The translations under genes and the position numbers were made by a program. The notes beneath the pieces are model-generated. The model did no database searches. It saw only the letters and a program-made list of their open reading frames with translations, and was not told where the DNA came from. Below, one piece after another: positions 1 through 4,988 of a DNA stretch of 6,305 bases. This DNA is from UBA5336 sp038526245 (GTDB taxonomy: Bacteria; Pseudomonadota; Alphaproteobacteria; Caulobacterales; Hyphomonadaceae): positions 1 to 6,305 of the forward strand of contig JBCBGZ010000106.1 of the NCBI GenBank assembly GCA_038526245.1, read 5' to 3'. Each line of letters opens with the position of its first letter. The stretch's first letter is position 1.

Positions 1-2
1 TA

Positions 3-50
3 ACAAGCACCCCGGACCCATCAGCCCCCCCAGCCCCTCGGGGCGCTTGT
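3..50 (-). other. Long stem with G-rich loop downstream of the CitE-like gene
   Basis: Positions 3-14 and 39-50 are complementary over 12 positions. On the minus strand (the transcript direction of the lyase gene ending at 92) the single non-Watson-Crick position is a G-U wobble, whereas on the plus strand it is an A-C mismatch, so the structure suits a leftward RNA better. The 24-nt loop is rich in G on that strand. A smaller alternative hairpin, GCCCC-TC-GGGGC at 33-44, competes with it. No T-run follows within the window, so it cannot be called an intrinsic terminator. It may instead stabilise the 3' end of the lyase mRNA. Confidence 0.4.
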
Positions 51-91
51 ATCACTGCTGCCTGACAACTTTCCCTGATCATCGCAAATTC

Positions 92-982
92 TCAGAGGGT
101 CGCCGCGAATGCGTCTATAGACTTCTGGATGTCGACGAGGCGCCTGGCTTCCTCTAGGTGAAGCAGCTCTGTCATCTTTCCATTCACTTTGATCACGCCT
201 TTGCCAGCGTTTTCTGGCGCAGCGAATGCCTCAATCACGGCGCGAGCCTGGGTGACATCGTCTGGGTCCGGTGAGAACACCGCATTACACGGTTCAAGCT
301 GGCTGGGGTGGATCAGCGTCTTGCCGTCAAAGCCAAGGGCGCGGCCCTGTTCGCATTCCGCAACAAGCCCGTCTGTATCCCCAATATTGTTGAAAACACC
401 GTCCAAGGCGACAAGCCCGTAAGCGCGGGCCGCGATGACGGACGCGCCCAAACTGTGCTGGAAGGCGATCCGGTCTGGTGTGGGCTTGGCGCGCAATTCC
501 TTCGCCAGATCGTTCGTGCCCATGACAAACCCGATGAGGCGGGTGCGTCCGACAGCTTCGGCAATTTCCTGGATGTTGAGGATCGCCTTGGGCATCTCAA
601 TCATAACCCAGAGACCCATCGTGTCAGGCGCGCCAGCGCGGCTCATTGCGTCGTTCAGCCGGTCTATGTCGCCGCCATCGATAACCTTTGGGGCTAGAAT
701 CCCATCGGGTCCTGCGGCGACCGCGGCGGCCATATCGTCGAGGCCCCACTCGGTGTCCAAACCGTTTATCCGAATGATGACTTCCCTTGCGCCATAGCCG
801 CCCGCTGAGACGGCTGTGCACACCGCATCGCGGGCTTCTGCCTTCGCTTCGGGGGCGACGGCGTCTTCCAGGTCCAGCAGAAGTGTATCGGCGGCAAGCG
901 TTTTTGCTTTTTCAAGCGCGCGCGTATTTGCGCCAGGCATGTAAAGAGCCGAGCGTCGGGGACGGTGAGGAGTATCTGTCAT
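92..982 (-). CDS. CitE-like CoA-ester lyase (HpcH/HpaI aldolase/citrate lyase beta family)
   Basis: The 296-residue product matches the TIM-barrel HpcH/HpaI (CitE-like) family, which cleaves or hydrolyses acyl-CoA esters such as citramalyl-, malyl- or methylmalyl-CoA with Mg2+. Visible landmarks are RSALYMPGAN (11-20, near the CoA/phosphate site), DLEDAV (37-42), Arg71 in RING, PK at 98-99, MIEMP with Glu129, GTNDL with Asp158 (Glu129 and Asp158 are the expected metal ligands), and GFDGKTLIHPSQ (217-228). The length is normal for stand-alone CitE-like enzymes. No citrate lyase alpha or gamma subunit gene is adjacent, so it is probably not part of a fermentative citrate lyase complex. An upstream in-frame ATG at 1036 exists, but homologues usually begin only a few residues before RPRRS. 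The chosen ATG also has GGCAGG about 6 nt upstream. The exact substrate cannot be read from sequence; malyl/citramalyl-CoA lyase or malyl-CoA thioesterase are the options. It is transcribed divergently from the serine hydrolase gene. Confidence 0.88.
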   Translation of the reverse strand: MTDTPHRPRRSALYMPGANTRALEKAKTLAADTLLLDLEDAVAPEAKAEARDAVCTAVSAGGYGAREVIIRINGLDTEWGLDDMAAAVAAGPDGILAPKVIDGGDIDRLNDAMSRAGAPDTMGLWVMIEMPKAILNIQEIAEAVGRTRLIGFVMGTNDLAKELRAKPTPDRIAFQHSLGASVIAARAYGLVALDGVFNNIGDTDGLVAECEQGRALGFDGKTLIHPSQLEPCNAVFSPDPDDVTQARAVIEAFAAPENAGKGVIKVNGKMTELLHLEEARRLVDIQKSIDAFAATL

Positions 983-1117
983 GGAAGCCTGCCACATGTT
1001 GACGGGATGGAACCCGCAGGTTGGGATGCCCGCCATGGAAGATCAAGTCCGGTGTCGACGCGCCGCGCCGCATGATTTTCACGCCTGGCATCGGGTTTTC
1101 CGCAGTGACCTCAAACA

Positions 1118-1128
1118 GATAGACTATC
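1118..1128. promoter_or_regulatory. Small palindrome in the divergent lyase/hydrolase gap
   Basis: GATAG-A-CTATC is a perfect 5+1+5 inverted repeat inside the 198-bp gap (983-1180) between the divergent lyase and hydrolase genes. It lies 53 bp before the hydrolase start. It could be an operator, but it is short, and no flanking -35/-10 pair is convincing. I see no other supported element in this gap. Confidence 0.15.
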
Positions 1129-1180
1129 AGACGGAAAGAAACCCGCGCTAGATTGTGTGGCGTGAGCAGGCAGGACACCC

Positions 1181-2299
1181 ATGACAGATTTTCCGATATC
1201 CGGTCACACCGTTCCGGGGTTCGAACCGGTTCGAGAGGCCTTCGCCGAGAACTTTGAAGCAGGAGAAGAACTTGGAGCCGGATTTGCGGCCTGGATTGGC
1301 GACGAACTGGTTGTCGATCTGCGTGGCGGCTGGGCTGACCGCGCCAAGACCGAGGTTTGGAGCGAGAAAACGCTCGTTCCAATATTCTCCACTACGAAGC
1401 CCATAAGTGCTGCAATCGTCGCGCTGGCGCTTGATGCCGCCGGTCCGGACGTAACCTACGAAACGCCGGTTCGTGAGGTGTGGCCGGAATTTGCCGCAAA
1501 CGGCAAAACCGACGTGACAATCGCGCAGATGATGTCCCACCAGGCGGGGCTTCCAGGGTTTCCCGATCCCATCGATCCTGAGCTGTGGATGGATCCTCCC
1601 GCGCTGGCCGCTGAACTGGCTGCCATGGCGCCCATGTGGCTCTTGGGGGAAGGATCCGGCTACCACCCGCTGACATGGGGCTACCTTGCTGGCGAGCTGG
1701 TGCAGAGAGTTGCCGGGAAGAGTCTCGGACAGCTGTTGCGGGAACAGGTGACGGGTCCAGGCGGTATCGATTTCTGGATTGGTCTTCCGGACAGCGAGCA
1801 CAGCCGGGTGGCGGAGCTGAAGCGGCCCAATGCCATGGCGGAATTGGGAACGCTGAATACGTTCAACCGCACGGCATTTCTCACCAAATGGTCTGCCCCG
1901 AATCGAGGCGGCGCCGATTGGAAACGGATCGAGATTCCGTCCGCCAACGGCCACGGAACAGCGGCCTCCACAGCGCGGCTCTATGGCATGTATGCCGGCA
2001 CGCTGGATGTGGGTTTGTCACCGGAAACGTTTGAGGCGCTGACCCAGTCTCGCAGCATCGGACAGGACCGCGTCCTGCCCTTTGAGATCGATTTCGCCGC
2101 GGGCGTTATGCGCAACACGCAACGCGTCTATGGCCCGAACCCGGCAAGCTTTGGGCACTCTGGCTGGGGAGGCTCTCTGGCCTTTGGCGATCCTGACCGC
2201 GGTCTTTCAGCCGCCTATGTGATGAACCGCCAGTCCAACATCTTGCAAGGCGATCCTCGTGCGCGTGCGCTGGTCGCGGCGCTCTATGGGTGCCTGTAA
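1181..2299 (+). CDS. Serine hydrolase, beta-lactamase/EstB esterase family
   Basis: The 372-residue protein belongs to the serine beta-lactamase-like superfamily (class C/EstB type). The nucleophile motif SxxK is STTK, Ser70-Lys73, in the context PIFSTTKPISAAI. The second motif is the tyrosine segment GYHPLTWGYLAGEL, with Tyr161 as the likely general base. A conserved NGHGTAASTARLYG block follows (256-269). The third motif, equivalent to KTG, is HSG (326-328) in FGHSGWGGSLAFGDP. There is no signal peptide, so it is likely a cytoplasmic esterase or amide hydrolase rather than a periplasmic drug-resistance enzyme. The ATG is preceded by AGGA with a 5-nt spacer (1172-1175). The gene stands alone, divergent from the CitE-like lyase. 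The nearest terminator is 112 bp past its stop and more probably belongs to the small RNA there. Family confidence is high; the substrate is unknown. Confidence 0.9.
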   Translation: MTDFPISGHTVPGFEPVREAFAENFEAGEELGAGFAAWIGDELVVDLRGGWADRAKTEVWSEKTLVPIFSTTKPISAAIVALALDAAGPDVTYETPVREVWPEFAANGKTDVTIAQMMSHQAGLPGFPDPIDPELWMDPPALAAELAAMAPMWLLGEGSGYHPLTWGYLAGELVQRVAGKSLGQLLREQVTGPGGIDFWIGLPDSEHSRVAELKRPNAMAELGTLNTFNRTAFLTKWSAPNRGGADWKRIEIPSANGHGTAASTARLYGMYAGTLDVGLSPETFEALTQSRSIGQDRVLPFEIDFAAGVMRNTQRVYGPNPASFGHSGWGGSLAFGDPDRGLSAAYVMNRQSNILQGDPRARALVAALYGCL

Positions 2300-2346
2300 G
2301 CGCAGTTTGCAAATCTACGAGGCGCATTTCGCTTCAAGGGCGAGTT

Positions 2347-2362
2347 TGGCACGGTGTGTGCA
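2347..2362 (+). promoter_or_regulatory. Candidate sigma-54 (RpoN) -24/-12 promoter
   Basis: TGGCACGGTGTGTGCA matches the sigma-54 consensus TGGCACG-N4-TTGCW at every defined position except one (G for the first T of TTGC). The critical GG-N10-GC spacing is exact: GG at 2348-2349 and GC at 2360-2361. Counting 12 nt from the -12 C places the start at about G2373. This is the first base of a 7-bp hairpin that leads to an intrinsic terminator. No convincing enhancer site was seen in the 47 bp between the hydrolase stop and this element. The upstream activator site, if any, may lie inside the hydrolase gene. Confidence 0.55.
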
Positions 2363-2372
2363 ATCAAGAGGG

Positions 2373-2445
2373 GGAGTTTTTCGAAACTCCTACATCTACG
2401 CCAATCTTAACCCCGGTCGGTCCCCTCCCGATCGGGGCTTTTTTT
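2373..2445 (+). ncRNA. Candidate sigma-54-dependent small RNA, about 73 nt
   Basis: The predicted transcript has a simple trans-acting sRNA layout. It opens with the 5' hairpin GGAGTTT-TTCG-AAACTCC (2373-2390, 7 bp, UUCG tetraloop). A linker of 20 nt follows (2391-2410) with no obvious structure. It ends in a 10-bp terminator hairpin with seven Ts (2411-2445). The predicted sigma-54 start coincides with the first paired base. The terminator loop UCCCCUC is complementary to GAGGGGA-like Shine-Dalgarno sequences, a feature seen in several alphaproteobacterial sRNA families. It lies between the stop codons of the convergent hydrolase and rarD genes, so read-through from rarD would produce antisense RNA to it. 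I cannot assign a known family from memory. Alternatives are a processed 3' UTR of the hydrolase mRNA, or only a hydrolase terminator with a chance hairpin upstream. Confidence 0.55.
2411..2445 (+). terminator. Strong rho-independent terminator
   Basis: The arms CCCCGGTCGG (2411-2420) and CCGATCGGGG (2428-2437) form a 10-bp stem with one G-U wobble. They enclose the 7-nt loop TCCCCTC and are followed by C and seven Ts (2439-2445). It works rightward only, because no T-run follows the hairpin on the minus strand, so it does not terminate rarD. It ends the candidate small RNA and any read-through from the hydrolase gene. Confidence 0.9.
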
Positions 2446-2467
2446 GTCCAAAAACGCAACTTTCCGG

Positions 2468-3376
2468 CTAAGTCAGGCGTGCAGCGCGTGCAAGACGCCG
2501 CGCTTTGGCCGTCCCGCGCACGGAATCGACGGTAAAAATCGCCAGCGCGAGCCAGATCAGACTGAAGGCGATCGCATGGGTGTTCGAAAATGCTTCGCCA
2601 AAAAGCAACACTGCCGTCCCAAATTGCAACGTTGGAGCGATGTATTGCATCATTCCGACAGTCGACAGGGTGAGCCGCGCGGCTGCAACGGCAAAAAGAA
2701 TCAGCGGAATTGCGGTGATGGGCCCCGATAGGAGAATCCACGGGATATCCCAGCCGCCACCGCCCATCAGGCCGGCCTTCCCGGTCCCAACCAGATGACC
2801 AAGCCAAAGCGCAGCAAAGGGAGAGAGAATAGCCGCCTCGACCACGAACCCAGCACGGCCGTCTACTTTGATCCGCTTCCGCACCGCTGTGTAGAACGCA
2901 AAGGTGAAACACAAGATGAGCGCGATCCAGGGCGGGCGATCAAATGCAATCGCGAGAATGACAACGCCGACCGCCGCAATCGCCACGGAGAGCCATTGCG
3001 CGATGCGCAGGCGTTCTCCGAAGAATACCATCCCGAAGAGCACGTTGACCAGCGGATTGATATAGTAGCCAAGCGACGCCTCCATCACCCGCTCTGCGTG
3101 GACGGACCAGATATACAGCATCCAGTTCACTCCGATCAGGCAAGCTGAAAGGGCAAGCCAGCCTAGGGTCTTCCAGGTGAGCAATTGGCGCAGCGTTTCC
3201 CAACTCGCGGCCAGGGCCACAAATGCCAGCCCCGTCGGAACGGACCAGATGATGCGGTGGGCCAGCAACTCGTCCGGTCGAATGTGGTCCAGTGATCGGA
3301 AGTAGAGCGGCAGGGCGCCCCAGATCAGATAGGCCCCCAAGGCTGCCAGCAGGCCGGTGCGTGTTTCCGATGACAT
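2468..3376 (-). CDS. rarD: RarD-type EamA/DMT-superfamily transporter
   Basis: The 302-residue, highly hydrophobic protein is expected to have about ten membrane helices in two EamA repeats. RarD-specific signatures are clear: GAYLIWGALPLYFR (14-27), ELLAHRIIWS (36-45), NWMLYIWSV (84-92), EASLGYYINPLVNVLFG (99-115), FFGERL (118-123), SGPITAIPLILFA (217-229), and LSTVGMMQYIAPT (237-249). RarD was named for chloramphenicol sensitivity in Pseudomonas. Its physiological substrate is not established, and drug/metabolite exporters of small organic molecules are the nearest relatives. The C-terminal tail is basic (KARRLARAARLT), consistent with a cytoplasmic end. The ATG has TAAGG with a 7-nt spacer (3384-3388), within a small hairpin described separately. 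It follows the DUF4329-like gene on the same strand after 53 nt, so co-transcription is possible. No intrinsic terminator for it is visible in the leftward direction. Confidence 0.92.
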   Translation of the reverse strand: MSSETRTGLLAALGAYLIWGALPLYFRSLDHIRPDELLAHRIIWSVPTGLAFVALAASWETLRQLLTWKTLGWLALSACLIGVNWMLYIWSVHAERVMEASLGYYINPLVNVLFGMVFFGERLRIAQWLSVAIAAVGVVILAIAFDRPPWIALILCFTFAFYTAVRKRIKVDGRAGFVVEAAILSPFAALWLGHLVGTGKAGLMGGGGWDIPWILLSGPITAIPLILFAVAAARLTLSTVGMMQYIAPTLQFGTAVLLFGEAFSNTHAIAFSLIWLALAIFTVDSVRGTAKARRLARAARLT

Positions 3377-3395
3377 GCCCCGGCCTTACGCCGGG
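3377..3395 (-). promoter_or_regulatory. Hairpin presenting the rarD ribosome-binding site
   Basis: On the minus strand CCCGGC-GTAAG-GCCGGG (3395 to 3379) forms a 6-bp GC-only stem with a 5-nt loop, ending two bases before the rarD ATG. The Shine-Dalgarno match UAAGG spans the loop and the first base of the 3' arm, 7 nt from the start codon. The stem could place the SD in an open loop or block ribosome entry. No T-run follows on the minus strand, so it is not a terminator of the upstream gene. Confidence 0.35.
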
Positions 3396-3429
3396 TTTTC
3401 CCAGCACGCCACCCGAAAATCCGCATGCC

Positions 3430-3963
3430 TTAGCGCCGGGCGAGATCTTTCAGTGAATACGACTCCTCAATGGGGCCATGGCGCGTTTCGGAATAGCTCG
3501 GATCCGTGATCAGGCATCGCGCCCCGCAGATTATCCGGACCGAGCGGGACTCCTTGTCGGAAAACCACAACCTGCCACCAGGTGTTGCGATGAAGCCATT
3601 GAGGTCAGCATCGATATCGCTGCGAAGGTCCTGGTACGACGGGGTCTCGTTGTCATACCCCAAATCGAAAGCGCCATGGGTGTGGTAGGTTGCAATGGGA
3701 ACGAGGCCGGATGGTACGGGCGGCATCATGCAAGACGCCTGCGTGCCGCCGCGGGCCCGTGTTGCCACCAACGCCTTGTTTCGATTCCGCGCGATGTAGC
3801 CGCAATACTCCCGACGGCCCTTGATCGAGTTCTTCTGCAGGCCGTTCAGCGTTTTTTTCGCAAGCGCCACGACATCATCTTCAGGCGCGGCATGGGCAGA
3901 GGGCTGCGGCAGGCTCAACCCCAATGCGAAGAGACAAAAAACCAAGACTATCAGACGGTTCAC
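3430..3963 (-). CDS. Secreted DUF4329/JAB-like putative metallopeptidase
   Basis: The 177-residue protein begins with a signal peptide (basic MNR, hydrophobic LIVLVFCLFALGLSL, probable cleavage after AHA near residue 25), so the mature part is periplasmic or exported. The mature domain carries what looks like a JAMM/MPN metal site: Glu52 in REYCGYI, HTH at 94-96 (YHTHG), and S109-YQ-D112. This resembles E...HxH...SxxD of JAB-fold zinc peptidases, with a His-to-Asp loop longer than the classical ten residues. The HTHG context and size also fit the DUF4329 family. Four mature-domain cysteines (54, 78, 146, 150) could form disulfides. The start is GTG, fixed by a perfect AGGAGG (3969-3974) 5 nt upstream. 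It precedes rarD by 53 nt and diverges from another secreted-protein gene at 4139. Peptidase activity is inferred from motifs only; a structural, non-catalytic role is possible. Confidence 0.75.
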   Translation of the reverse strand: MNRLIVLVFCLFALGLSLPQPSAHAAPEDDVVALAKKTLNGLQKNSIKGRREYCGYIARNRNKALVATRARGGTQASCMMPPVPSGLVPIATYHTHGAFDLGYDNETPSYQDLRSDIDADLNGFIATPGGRLWFSDKESRSVRIICGARCLITDPSYSETRHGPIEESYSLKDLARR

Positions 3964-3968
3964 GCGCG

Positions 3969-3974
3969 CCTCCT
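3969..3974 (-). promoter_or_regulatory. Strong SD deciding the GTG start of the DUF4329-like gene
   Basis: The minus strand reads TAGGAGG followed by five bases and GTG. This SD supports GTG at 3963 as the start, and the signal peptide is complete only from this codon. Confidence 0.75.
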
Positions 3975-4084
3975 ACCGTTCTGTTCCGGCGTTACAAAAC
4001 ACCGAGATTGCGGCCAATCCAAGCTCGATGTGTGCTGAATTTGCAGCGGTCGTCGAGCATCGAAAAACGTGACGCCGTCCTGTC

Positions 4085-4100
4085 TTTACATTTCGTTAAC
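4085..4100 (+). promoter_or_regulatory. Candidate CtrA-binding box
   Basis: TTTA-CATTTCG-TTAAC matches the alphaproteobacterial CtrA consensus TTAA-N7-TTAAC at 8 of 9 defined bases with exact spacing. The right half continues as TTAACCA, the preferred extension. It lies 38 bp before the ATG of the secreted Pro-rich protein, in the 175-bp divergent gap (3964-4138) shared with the DUF4329-like gene. No clear -10 element was identified, so regulation of either gene is an inference. Confidence 0.35.
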
Positions 4101-4138
4101 CAGGCCATAGCTGAAGCCAAGGTGAATAGGGGGCGATC

Positions 4139-4927
4139 ATGCGAATGGTTGTGTGCGCGATACTGGCTGGAATACTGAGCTCACCTTTCGCGGTGGGCCA
4201 GGAAGAACTGTCCGCCAAGGAGCGCTCCAAGCTTGAAGATGAGAAGGCGGCCGCTGCAGTCGACGCAGCCGTAGTGGCACCCGTGGTGGAGCCCGCACCG
4301 GCGCCAAAGCCTGAAGCGCCAGCGATTGACGTTCCCGAAGAAACGACACCTCCGCCGCCTGCGGCTGAAATCGTCCCGGCCAAACCGGCCCCCTCCCCGG
4401 AAGCACCCACTGAACCGGACAGTCCCAATGAGGTGAAGCCGCCCCAACCAGACGTGGCGCCAGACGGTTTGTCGCCGCTTCCTGTGGCGATCATTTCCAC
4501 GGTGCTGGACACGTGCATGCCGACACTTCGCGGTGAACGTGGATTGGTGGATGGACTTCCGAAAGGCGCTGAAGACGGGGTCAGCGATGAGACGGTGGCT
4601 CGGTTCATAGCCCGGCCGCAGTCGGGCGATTACTGGACCGTTCCGACACTTGAAGGACCCATGCTGCTGGGAAATCTCTACGAACGCGAAGGCGCCTGCC
4701 AGGTCATGGCTTCAACGCCGCTGGGCGCTGTCGTGATGGACAAGGTTACGAATGCGCTCGGATCTTTGGAGTCGCCCTTCACGGTTTCTGATGAGACCGG
4801 CGAGGACTTTGGCACGCCCATTCACTGGCGCCGGTTCATTTCAGCTGAAAACGATTATGTCGATGTGCTGCACTATAAGGGCGTGCCCGGCGGTGTCGCT
4901 TCGACCATCCACGTTATTGTCGGCTGA
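4139..4927 (+). CDS. Secreted Pro/Ala-rich protein with unknown C-terminal domain
   Basis: I do not recognise the family. The 262-residue product has three parts. A signal peptide covers residues 1-20 (MRM, then hydrophobic VVCAILAGILSSPFAVG, probable cleavage before QEE). A low-complexity linker at about 48-108 is dominated by Pro, Ala and Glu (EPAPAPKPEAP, TTPPPPAAE), preceded by a short charged helix-like stretch at 24-38. A compact domain of about 150 residues follows (112-262), with two cysteines (Cys126 in LDTCMPTL and Cys187 in EGACQVMA) that may form a disulfide. Pro-rich spacers of this type commonly let exported proteins span the periplasm or cell wall. AGGGGG (4128-4133) lies 5 nt before the first ATG, favouring it over the ATG two codons later. 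A candidate CtrA box lies upstream. The gene converges on asd with a 61-bp gap. Confidence 0.8.
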   Translation: MRMVVCAILAGILSSPFAVGQEELSAKERSKLEDEKAAAAVDAAVVAPVVEPAPAPKPEAPAIDVPEETTPPPPAAEIVPAKPAPSPEAPTEPDSPNEVKPPQPDVAPDGLSPLPVAIISTVLDTCMPTLRGERGLVDGLPKGAEDGVSDETVARFIARPQSGDYWTVPTLEGPMLLGNLYEREGACQVMASTPLGAVVMDKVTNALGSLESPFTVSDETGEDFGTPIHWRRFISAENDYVDVLHYKGVPGGVASTIHVIVG

Positions 4928-4938
4928 AGCACAACGGC

Positions 4939-4970
4939 GCAGACCAGATATGGCTTCGCATATGACCTGC
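4939..4970. other. Imperfect hairpin between convergent genes
   Basis: GCAG (4939-4942) pairs with CTGC (4967-4970), and ATATG (4948-4952) pairs with CATAT (4959-4963) around a 6-nt loop, with an asymmetric internal loop between the two helices. It sits between the convergent stops of the secreted protein gene and asd. There is no T-run on either side, so it is not a recognisable intrinsic terminator. It may simply cap 3' ends. Confidence 0.2.
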
Positions 4971-4988
4971 TGAGTGCGGCGGCGTGCG

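Noticed and set aside
999..1027. TTGACG as a -35 element for the serine hydrolase
   Set aside because: At 17-bp spacing the -10 position reads TTGGGA, which is unlike a -10 box, and the site is over 150 bp from the start codon.
983..1036. N-terminal extension of the CitE-like lyase to the ATG at 1036
   Set aside because: The added residues do not resemble the family N-terminus, which normally starts a few residues before RPRRS, and the ATG at 982 has its own SD-like GGCAGG.
1121..1134. 14-bp direct repeat AGACTATCAGACGG, also at 3945-3958
   Set aside because: The second copy is within the signal-peptide codons of the DUF4329-like gene; a single 14-bp match in 6.3 kb can arise by chance and the flanks differ.
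912..1382. 156-codon leftward open frame crossing the divergent gap
   Set aside because: It overlaps the start regions of two well-supported genes and has no recognisable domain; the part in the gap is too short to support alone.
1148..1954. 268-codon open frame antisense to the serine hydrolase
   Set aside because: It overlaps a gene with intact catalytic motifs, its translation is rich in Arg, Pro and Gly with no recognisable domain, and it is typical of antisense frames in GC-rich DNA.
2290..2535. Small rightward open frame across the candidate small RNA
   Set aside because: It runs straight through a strong terminator and into the antisense of rarD, and its start codon lies inside the hydrolase gene.
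3379..3399. CCCGGC/GCCGGG hairpin followed by TTTT as a rightward terminator
   Set aside because: No rightward gene ends nearby; the genes on both sides are leftward, so it is better read as structure at the rarD ribosome-binding site.
3478..4038. 186-codon open frame antisense to the DUF4329-like gene
   Set aside because: The opposite strand has a signal peptide, a strong SD and conserved motifs; this frame shows none of them.
4096..4608. 170-codon Gly/Ser/Thr-rich antisense frame
   Set aside because: Its composition is explained by reading the Pro/Ala-rich linker of the secreted protein in reverse.
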